Part shown: positions 56,665 through 64,000 of the stretch, piece by piece
How the letters are laid out: every line of letters begins with the position of its first letter
Numbering within the stretch: the first letter of the stretch is position 1
Assembly (NCBI RefSeq): GCF_964355755.1
Contig: NC_092672.1
Span: 8,744,001-8,808,000, forward strand
From: Antedon mediterranea
Lineage: Eukaryota > Echinodermata > Crinoidea > Comatulida > Antedonidae
Length of the DNA: 64,000 nucleotides
Direction: 5' to 3'
Position numbers and translations under genes: made by a program
The notes under the pieces: model-generated
Told to the model about the DNA's origin: nothing
What the model saw: only the letters and a program-made list of their open reading frames with translations
The model's database searches: none

Positions 56665-57690
56665 TGTATTACAAGTTCACATTATACCCCATGCATGATT
56701 GGTAACTAGTCAGTTGCGTATCCAGGATTTTGAAGTTGGCGGGGGGGGGGGGCAGAAATTGCCAATTTGCCGACAAAATTAGTGTCATTATCTGTACATA
56801 CACCTGATCAATATATGTTCTAGGATTGCATAGTCATTGTCTTATATGGAATAACGATGCAAAATTAAAACAAACCAACATTATCTGTTAGTATGTTGTA
56901 TTCATATTACAATAAAGAAAGAATTATGAAAATCTGACTGTAGTTTTCGAAATATAGGGTCTAAAACATCGGCTAAAATGATCGTTTTTAGCCACGAAAG
57001 AAGTAAAACAATTTGCGGCCTCAGTCGACAATTCTATTAACTACGCCATTTTTGGTTAAAATAATTACATATAATTACGTTTTTTTTGTAATTTATTTTA
57101 TATATCACCATTGGAAATATCAATAAAAAACATGTTATTAAATGCTTATAAAATATATAAAGTTGTTTACTTAACGGAATTCGGACCGCCCCCCCCCCCC
57201 CCACTGGATACGCCACTGTGCCACTGTAACTAGTTGTAACTAGTTCTAACTGGCTGGAATTAACATGTTTTGTATTATTCCAGTTGTACAAACTCATATC
57301 ATACCCCATGATTGATCACCACTCTGTTGTGTTTTTTAAACAAAACTAGATGTAACTAGTTCTAACTAGCTGGGATTAGCACATGTGTTGTATTATTCCA
57401 GTTGTACAAACTCATATCATACCCCCATGCATGATTGATCACCACTCTGTTGTGTTTTTTAAACAAAACTAGTTGTAACTAGTTCTAACTAGCTGGGATT
57501 AGCACATGTGTTGTATTATTCCAGTTGTACAAACGCCGATTATACCCCATTCATGTGTTGGCTTATTCCAAGCTCAGAGTATGCCCCATCATCATGCATG
57601 ACTGATCACCCCTCTATCGTGTGTTTGTTTATACTAAACTAGTTGTAACTGGTTCCAACAGGCTGGGGTTATTACATGTGTTGAATTATT
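56665..57690. repeat. ~120-bp minisatellite with TAACTAGT units, split by a hAT-like MITE
   Basis: Units of TGTAACTAGTTCTAACTAGC, GTATTATTCCAGTTGTACAA, CATACCCCATGCATGATTGATC and CTCTGTTGTGTTTTTTAAAC start at about 57235, 57351, 57474 and (longer) 57654. A leftmost partial unit is at about 56665-56710. The element at 56711-57226 interrupts it. Confidence 0.8.
56711..57226. mobile_element. hAT-like MITE, 0.5 kb, 8-bp TSD, short relative of the 38-kb element
   Basis: TAACTAGT occurs immediately left (56703-56710) and right (57227-57234). The left end is CAGTTGCGTATCCAGGATTT. The right end is CACTGGATACGCCACTG followed by an extra TGCCACTG. The sequence is the reverse complement of about 38810-39285 at high identity. 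The ~800 bp that follow in the longer copy are missing, so the element looks like an internal-deletion derivative. A G run and a C run lie at its two ends. Confidence 0.8.
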
Positions 57691-57729
57691 CATTATTTTT
57701 CATGTGTATCCTCAGCTTGATTTACTCAC

Positions 57730-57879
57730 CATTTTATTGCCAATTAATGAATTTTTAGCAACATTGATGAGTTTACTCGCAGATAGCAACGCCTTTCTTG
57801 TTGCTTTCCTGGTATCTTCTGTCACTTTGCGTGTGTTTAAAGTAACTCCAAATATGTCCTCATGGTAACGAACTTGGTC
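57730..57879 (-). CDS. NOS: Nitric oxide synthase, penultimate or last coding exon
   Basis: It encodes the segment after the NADPH-binding fold. It begins DQVRYHEDIFGVTLNTRKVT, of which RYHEDIFGVTL is a hallmark of NOS C-termini, and continues through a basic, helical-looking tail ending LINVAKNSLIGNKM. The acceptor is CTTAACAG at 57880 and entry is in phase 0, matching the exon at 62721-62530. Two endings are possible. A strong donor (ATG-GTGAGT at 57729) would lead to a further short exon, for instance at 56535-56503. Otherwise reading through gives VSKSS and a TGA at 57714-57712. The tail beyond GVTL is about 36-41 residues, similar in size to the tail of neuronal-type NOS, which in that family modulates electron flow. 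Confidence 0.85.
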
Positions 57880-60482
57880 CTGTTAAGATATTAAATAGTT
57901 GGTAAAAACCAATCTCTATGAAAGTTATACATCATATCGTTTGTGTTCGTTTTTAGATACGAAATTAGATATGTAACTTCTAACTTATAACTGGTAATTA
58001 AAAATCCTTGTTTTTTTGTATTACTCACGAATAATAATAATAATATATAGGTCAATCAAAACATGTGGTTGGAAGGAGTTATGATACTTCATTAAATTAG
58101 TAAACTCAATGAATGAATATTTAAAATAATAATTACATAAAAGCATAAAACAACACTGCCAGTTTGAGATCATGAAAATGAACAGTTGTTTTTTTATTAG
58201 GAAAATGTATATAAAATAATTTACACATTGATTAGATTTTTTACAAGTTTTTTTTAATGACACGTGAACCAAACGTTTGTCTCGTTTCATTTTAACAATG
58301 TTAGTGATTATACATAAATTGACATGGGAATATATGTGTTGTTATATTATATCATAAGTTATGGTATGTTTTTACGCAATAAGACACAATGTTATAATCA
58401 TTTGGGATTTTCTATACTTTGTAAAGGTTTATATTTTTACTTTACCATAAACTGAATAAATTGAATTGAAATTGGAAAAGCAATATGCAACTTAATGGAC
58501 AGGAATTTTGACAACCAATTTAGTTAAAGTTAAGTCTGTAGAGAACTGGCTGACAATTGCAGATAGTATTTGTATCGTTTTCAGCAAACGAACACATTGA
58601 ATATATTGGCACTCGGAAGAATAAAAACAAGTTGATGATATATTAATGAATTTTATGTAAGATGAAGTCTTAATAATATTTCTTCGAATTCAGTTTAAGA
58701 TCTATATGTTCATTCTTTATCTCGCAGCCCTAATTGCATGAGAGTTGGATGCCTTGATGATCTTCTATAGAGTAACATTTTTAAATTAATTTTTGTAGTA
58801 TTTTGCTGGTTAAATCACACGATGATTCTTAGTGCTAAGGTATCTTCGACAATATTTGACCAGTATTATGGGAAAATTCGATAATATAGCATTCCTGTGT
58901 ACCAAATGGGGTACCTGTGTCATGTTAGGTTAGGTGAAAGGTTATGTTACGGTACTATGCGATACATGAAAATCACGGTTATGATGCTAAACCGAATTCT
59001 CCTATGATACTGTAGAAATGTTGATACAGTACGGAGAAATGGGTGCTCGAGAACCATAGGCACACCGGGGACGAACTCATACTTTATCGAATAGTGTAGG
59101 CCCCTACCTAGTAAAAAATTTGCTTTACGTCCTATCCGATGGACAAGGCAACATGGCTATGGCTATCAGCAACAATATGACATAGACAGGTTCGATCTAC
59201 ATATTGCCCCATATCATCCTGTCGTTTTATAGAGAAAAAAACCCGTTTAAACCCAAATTTAAATCCATGCTTTACAGTTTTTGTTACAAGTAGCTCTCCT
59301 CTTCTTTTAACGGTAGAGTAATTGATATTGGTTATAATAGAGATTGGACATGATGTCTTATCTGTAAGTAGTGTACTTTCTATCCGAAGACTATAGTTAC
59401 AAATTCTGTATATAATAAAACATTAATGTTAAACAGTGTTCCAATTCATTACACAGTAACTAATCGACTAGCACTCAATTCTTCAGAAAACTAATTAAGA
59501 CACTGTAATACTAGACTATTCATTGGTGTTTTGGATTATTTATTGCTTGGAGTTTCAAAAACATGCTGAGAGTATCAGCTTAGCACTTAATTAATTAAAC
59601 CAAGAATAATGATGTTTAATGTATGACACGATGATCCCCATATAATATCAATTTGATTAAAATTGAATTAATTAAAGATGTATTGTCCCTTGAAAAACAA
59701 AAAAATGAAGGTCAAAATATTCTAAATTTAAAGTAGCCATATCAAAGTAATATTAAAGTTTTTCACTTTAAGTCGAAAATTCGAGCCAAAAATAACAAGT
59801 TTACGTAATTAACAGGTAAATTAGTTTGATTACATTTCATCTGGAAAATCGTCACGAGCGAAAGTAAACAAAGATTTCAAACCATGAGTACGCATTATGC
59901 ATATGCTAAATTAGGATTGTTTACAACTCGTCACGGTTAAGAAGGTATTTTCACACAGATCATGAGGAAGTTTTATGATTATGCATACAGAGTAGCCAAA
60001 CAAGCGCGTTTCATTATGGGATATGTTTTGATTGAAAACTTTGACTGGAAGTCAAAGTTATTTTTGTAACAAAAAAACGTATGTATTTCAGTTAAATTTT
60101 TTTTTTTTGATAAATTTTTGGTGATAGTTAATAACTATTATGATACTTCAAAATGACCCACCTTTTTTCGAAATCTTTTATTTTTTATTTTTTTGGAATT
60201 AGTCAAAGGGACATTATTATTGCTGCAGCAGTGTGTATATACTGCATGTCACTAAAATATATTTCCTGCACTTTGGTGGGCTGATCTTGGCGGTGCCTTG
60301 GCACCTGCCGCGTGCTATTTTTCTCTGAGCATCCCTGTTGTACTTACTTAGAATTGGAAAATTATTGCTATATAACTTATATTTGCTTATGACTTTAATG
60401 TGCAGTTTTACATGGGCGAATGTTCATTTACTAATTAAACTATTTAATCCAGAACTTATGTTTTAGGCGTTTTTATTTATTT

Positions 60483-62096
60483 ACCTCCGCCAAGGAGGTA
60501 TATGTAATCGGTAGCGTGGGTTTGTTACTTGGCAAAAAGAATTTTGCCAAGTATAGTATTCACTTTGTTTGTATGTATGTATGTATGAATGTATGTATGT
60601 ATGTGTGTTTGTATGTATGTTTGTTTGTTAGCACGATAGCGCCTACAGTTTTCAAGTTATTGTTCTGAATTTTTGGGTGTAGATAGTTATGTACTTTCAG
60701 ACCATGCCTATTGAAAATCAACAAAATTGGTTTATTAATAACTTCACAAATAACAAAAATGATATTATTTTCAGACCGGCTAGGTTTTTTGGACAAGAGG
60801 CAAGGGTTATAATTTGTGATTTGTAATTTTAAAACAAAAGTTGATTCAATGTACCGGCTTTTTCATACAAGTAGTTTTAAAAAACATATTTCTTTTCAAA
60901 TTCACCCGTTTGTTTTTGGCGTTGCTGTTCTATTGTTATTAAAATTAAACTATTGTTAGTTGATAATTAATTTTGTTAGTACCAGTGTGTGTCCTTCTTT
61001 ATTTCATTCTGTACATAGGTATATACTTACAGAACATGCCTATTGATTGTCAGGAAAACTGATATATTGGTCATGTCTCAAAAACTTATCTTCCGTACGA
61101 TATATTAAATAGCACGCATTCTGTCTTCTTTTAACATGGACATATTCTTTGATATGAACCAAAATATTAGTCGACTGGTCACGCGGTTAAGCTTACTACA
61201 TGGGTTAAGGCAGAGGCGCCGCAAATCGGCACAGCTTCAAGACACTCCTCGGCCATTATTCTGGTCAATCTTGATTTTAGAAAGGTCATTGTTGCAATGC
61301 CGGAATTGTTTGTGTTAAAAATTATTTAAACAAATTATTAACCTTAGTAGTATTTTAACCATGTAAAGCTAATACCTAAAGCAAAAATTGTATCTTTCAA
61401 CATGCTCCCAGTCAGTGGATATATTTTGCCAAGTACTTCACTCAGTTTCTGAGTGCTTTCATTTGTTTGTTTGTTTGTTAGCAGGATTACTCAAAAAGCA
61501 ATTACAATATCTTTACCAAAATGAATATATAGATAGATATGTGGTCAAGGACCATTCCATTAAATTTTGGGACCATTGTCCCAATTCTGGACCACTTTTT
61601 AGTATACTTTTCAGACCTGCTAGTGTTAAAAGATAGGACAGAATTTTTCAAAAGCCGGCGAGCAGTCTTAAAGTAACAAGTATACTGAAATTGAATTTTC
61701 TCGAGAACTACTTGTCCAAAAAACTTCATTTATGTACAAGAGGCAAGAGTTATAATTTGTGATTTGTAATTTTAAAACATAATTTGATTTAATGTTCACG
61801 TTTTTTGATGCCAGTAGTTTAAAAAACCTATTTTCTTTTCAAATTCACTCGTTTGATTTTCGCGTTGCTGTTCTATTGTTAGTCAACTCAAAGCTATTGT
61901 TAATTGAAAGGCTTGTTACATAACCATTACACCAAACTCGCATACACATGCTTGTAGTGAAATTAGCCTAAATCACAAACAGCATTAAGACACACACAAA
62001 TATCTATTTTTTTTTTCCGGAGAAATCTTATGTAGGAGAATTTTACAGTAGGCGGAGGTATGCACTCTCGGAGTGGCTTTCTAGTTATTCTATGAG
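60483..62096. mobile_element. DNA transposon remnant with CCTCCGCC / GGCGGAGG ends
   Basis: The left end is ACCTCCGCCAAGGAGGTATA. The right end is GGCGGAGGTATGCACTCTCG, then GAGTGGCTTTCTAGTTA. Both resemble a family of short inverted-repeat elements that I know from many animal genomes. The interior contains (GTAT)n at 60567-60630. It also contains a direct duplication: AAGAGGCAAGGGTTATAATT to TTGCTGTTCTATTGTTA at about 60795-60940 recurs at about 61738-61882. No transposase frame. Confidence 0.6.
60567..60630. repeat. (GTAT)n microsatellite
   Basis: GTAT units with a few changes. The antisense frame ending in repeated THTYIH is caused by this run. Confidence 0.9.
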
Positions 62097-62529
62097 TTTG
62101 TTAATTGCCGCAGTAGCAAATATATATTATGATAAAAATATGTTGAACAAAACATGAATAAGGCTCCCATTGTAAAGGTAAAGTTTGATGAAATTGTGCT
62201 AGTCTAGTTCCTTTTCACGCCGCCATTTTCCTCCCTAGTAACCAGGCGCTTATTTATACAATTGAGTGGACTGGGAGACATTCTTATCGGAAGTTAAACC
62301 CATGCCTTTCTCAGCTACAACAACTATAACGTTTACACACACAAAATTGTTAAACGTAGAGAGTTGTTACAAGGAGATCACACGGGGTATGTGTTAAGTG
62401 GAACTGATGAGATGGGTTAAGTGGCACAGAGTAGGCGGTGGATGTATGGGATTGTGGGATTGTTTTATAATGTAGATTGTATTAGAGTATTTACAGTATT
62501 TAGAGAAATAAATACAATTTATATAGTAC

Positions 62530-62721
62530 CTTCATTCGACTGACGTATTCCTTGGCTTGTTCACTTGTCATTTTGCCTTGACGTTGAACGATACTTTCGA
62601 GTGACTTGCATACATCCTCGGCCATAGAAACATCTCCACATACGTAAATGTGTCCTTTGTGTTTATTAACTAAATCAAATACATCGCGTTCTCTATCCTT
62701 TAATACATGTTGAACATATTT
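62530..62721 (-). CDS. NOS: Nitric oxide synthase, NADPH-binding exon
   Basis: Sixty-four codons, phase 0 on both sides, with acceptor TTTATCCCACAG and donor AAG-GTACTA. It begins KYVQHVLKDRERDVFDLV and contains GHIYVCGDVSMAEDV, the conserved segment of NOS and related diflavin reductases that lines the NADP(H) site, with its reductase-type Cys in the VCGD motif. It then reads VQRQGKMTSEQAKEYVSRMK. In the complete enzyme electrons pass from NADPH through FAD and FMN to the haem domain, which makes NO from L-arginine. Order, spacing and splice phases with the two neighbouring exons match NOS. The GHIYVCGDV block alone could belong to another diflavin reductase, but RYHEDIFGVTL in the next exon decides for NOS. 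Confidence 0.92.
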
Positions 62722-63287
62722 CTGTGGGATAAAATAGAAAAATATGCATTATTTTATTTAAGTTTCTTTTATCTATTTAAGTTCAATGATGAGCAAAACA
62801 ACTATAATATGAATGCCAATAGATGACATGTAACATATAGCAACAAAAAATAGCATCACCAAAAATCAAGATTCTTATGCTTATCGAAAAAAAAAAATTA
62901 CTCACGAAACTTTAATGAGAAAAGTAGAGGAAAGTTAAACAAAAGTTTTGTTATTTTGCTAAAGTGTTATTTGATTTGATAATACGACATTGGTAAATAG
63001 ATAAAACACGACAGGAGGCGCTATATGCAAAATTGGTTGTTTTTGTCATTGCTGGATATATCAAATACCAACGACCGAATCTAACCGTACCAATCGTTTT
63101 AAAGCAAACATGATTATTATAAACATTATCAACAAACATGCAAATCTGCCTTTGTATGACGCAATATCAACAAAGAGTCGAATCTATAATGAATTAATCA
63201 TTTTGTATCTATTTTGTAAAAAAAAGTACCAGAAGCTTTGTCGTCGCTTTGACTAGGATCGGATGAATCGAAGAACATATACACCTA

Positions 63288-63434
63288 AAGCCAATTTTCG
63301 ACTAGGTGAATTTGTTCGCGCGTATCGAAGGCGTCAGCTAATACACATGCGTAGAGGATAAACAAAAATACGCATGCGTACAAGGTGGCGCTTTCGATTC
63401 GCGCGAACAAATTCCCATAGTTAAAAATCGGCTT
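63288..63434. mobile_element. 147-bp MITE with GAATTTGTTCGCGCG arms
   Basis: The left arm AAGCCAATTTTCGACTAGGT continues GAATTTGTTCGCGCG. The right arm, inverted, reads AAGCCGATTTTTAACTATGG and continues GAATTTGTTCGCGCG. Arms extend over about 48 bp with few changes. Flanks are TA-rich (TAA on both sides). Confidence 0.75.
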
Positions 63435-63526
63435 AACATGAGGAAAAGAGTTTGTAATCGGCAAAAGTTGGGCACATTTGTTGCTGTAACGGGTAGTAAG
63501 TAACTAATTAAGTTATGGTGAGAAAT

Positions 63527-63845
63527 AAATGTTTACATATTATGTAAAAGAAATGTTTCACATGTTATTATGTAAAAGAAATGTCCACATTAAGTAAAAA
63601 AAATGTTTACATTAAGTAAAAGAAATGTTTACATTAAGTAAAAGAGATGTACACATTAAGTAAAAGTAGTATTTACATTAAGTAAAATAAATGTTTACAT
63701 TAAGTAAAAGAAATGTTCACATTTAATAAAAGAAATGTTAACATTATGCTAAATAAAAGAAATGTAAACATTTGATAAAATAAATGTTAACATTAAGTAA
63801 AAGAAATGTAAACATTAAGTAAATGTCCACATTACGTAAAAGAAA
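63527..63845. repeat. 22-bp minisatellite, about 14 degenerate units
   Basis: Units of AAATGTTTACATTAAGTAAAAG with T/C and length changes fill the stretch. There are no unique spacers between units. Confidence 0.9.
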
Positions 63846-63921
63846 ACAAATTATACATTGATGATTAATGAAAAAAATTAAGAATGGATTAGGAAAATTT
63901 AATCAATCAAGATCCGGGTAC

Positions 63922-64000
63922 CTTATCTTGTCCTGGCTCACGTGATAATGCGGTTAAAACCTCCTTAAGTATGCCGTCTTTGAGAGCTTCAGCTTTCTCC
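63922..64000 (-). CDS. NOS: Nitric oxide synthase, exon cut by the window edge
   Basis: From the edge the frame (first full codon at 63999) reads EKAEALKDGILKEVLTALSR followed by EPGQDK, then the donor AAG-GTACCC at 63921. The motif L(T/Y)(A)xSREP followed in the next exon by KYVQ is the order found in the reductase domain of NOS proteins. It joins the exon at 62721 in phase 0. The rest of the gene lies to the right of the window. Confidence 0.88.

Larger units (their letters stand above)
57880..62529 (-). other. NOS intron, 4.65 kb
   Basis: GT at 62529-62528 and AG at 57881-57880 on the minus strand. It holds a LINE-like 3' tail remnant near 58440-58475 (AATAAATTGAATTGAA), a poorly defined TIR-like pair at about 59680-60215 (TATTGTCCCTTGA against TCAAAGGGACATTA) and the element at 60483-62096. 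Confidence 0.7.
62722..63921 (-). other. NOS intron, 1.2 kb
   Basis: Bounded by GTACCC at 63921 and CCCACAG at 62722 (minus strand). It contains a short TIR element (63288-63434) and a 22-bp minisatellite (63527-63845). Confidence 0.8.

Noticed and set aside
59680-60215. TIR element with TGTCCCTT ends
   Set aside because: The inverted match is short and imperfect and no TSD was found.
60560-60796. Minus-strand frame ending in THIHTYIQ-like repeats
   Set aside because: Generated by the (GTAT)n microsatellite inside a transposon.
63527-63845. CRISPR-like regular repeats
   Set aside because: The 22-bp units are directly adjacent and degenerate with no unique spacers, and the context is an animal NOS intron.

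Overview
This is a eukaryotic, almost certainly metazoan, window. It is AT-rich and mostly non-coding. Coding sequence is split by introns with GT-AG borders, and the rest is full of non-LTR retrotransposon remains, miniature inverted-repeat DNA transposons (MITEs) and minisatellites. Very frequent GGCCTA/TAGGCCTA words, the gene content and the repeat types suggest a marine deuterostome invertebrate such as an echinoderm. That is an inference from general familiarity, not from a search.

Three host genes can be supported. (1) The last part of a nitric oxide synthase (NOS) gene lies on the minus strand at the right edge. Exons at 64000-63922, 62721-62530 and 57879-57730 join in phase 0 and encode the C-terminal end of the NADPH-binding reductase domain. 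(2) A class A G-protein-coupled receptor lies on the minus strand at 29860-28816; its N-terminal exon(s) were not found. (3) A Thr-rich, mucin-like type I membrane protein on the plus strand can be assembled from exons 42524-43216, 44095-44185 (transmembrane helix) and 49965-50055 (cytoplasmic tail and stop), with matching splice phases. A possible further upstream exon is at 40987-41083. There is also a tRNA-like gene at 35269-35340 with an unusual AUC anticodon.

Mobile DNA by region: 0-10 kb holds a 2.2-kb element with perfect 28-bp terminal inverted repeats (TIRs), a diverged second copy of its interior at 8.5-9.05 kb, a tRNA-derived SINE and a 488-bp TIR element. 10-18 kb holds several palindromic MITEs of a TTAA-flanked family. 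20.7-22.6 kb is a ~100-bp minisatellite invaded by a truncated non-LTR element and by a foldback hAT-like MITE, both with clear target-site duplications (TSDs). 23-24.4 kb is a LINE 3' end. 27 kb holds an 84-bp triplicate. 31.2-32.4 kb is a 5'-truncated LINE on the minus strand. 36.5-36.8 kb is a MITE inserted into a copy of its own family. 37.9-39.4 kb is a hAT-like element inserted in another TIR element, with an internally deleted relative at 56.7-57.2 kb. 44.9-49.0 kb is a LINE with an intact 1036-residue ORF2, sitting in the last intron of the mucin-like gene. A second TTAA MITE family clusters around that gene. The NOS introns hold further repeats.

No bacterial-type operon, CRISPR array or phage is present, and I see no convincing new multi-gene system. 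The most interesting material is the set of TTAA-flanked MITE families with similar termini, the nested insertions, the uncharacterised mucin-like membrane gene and the odd tRNA.
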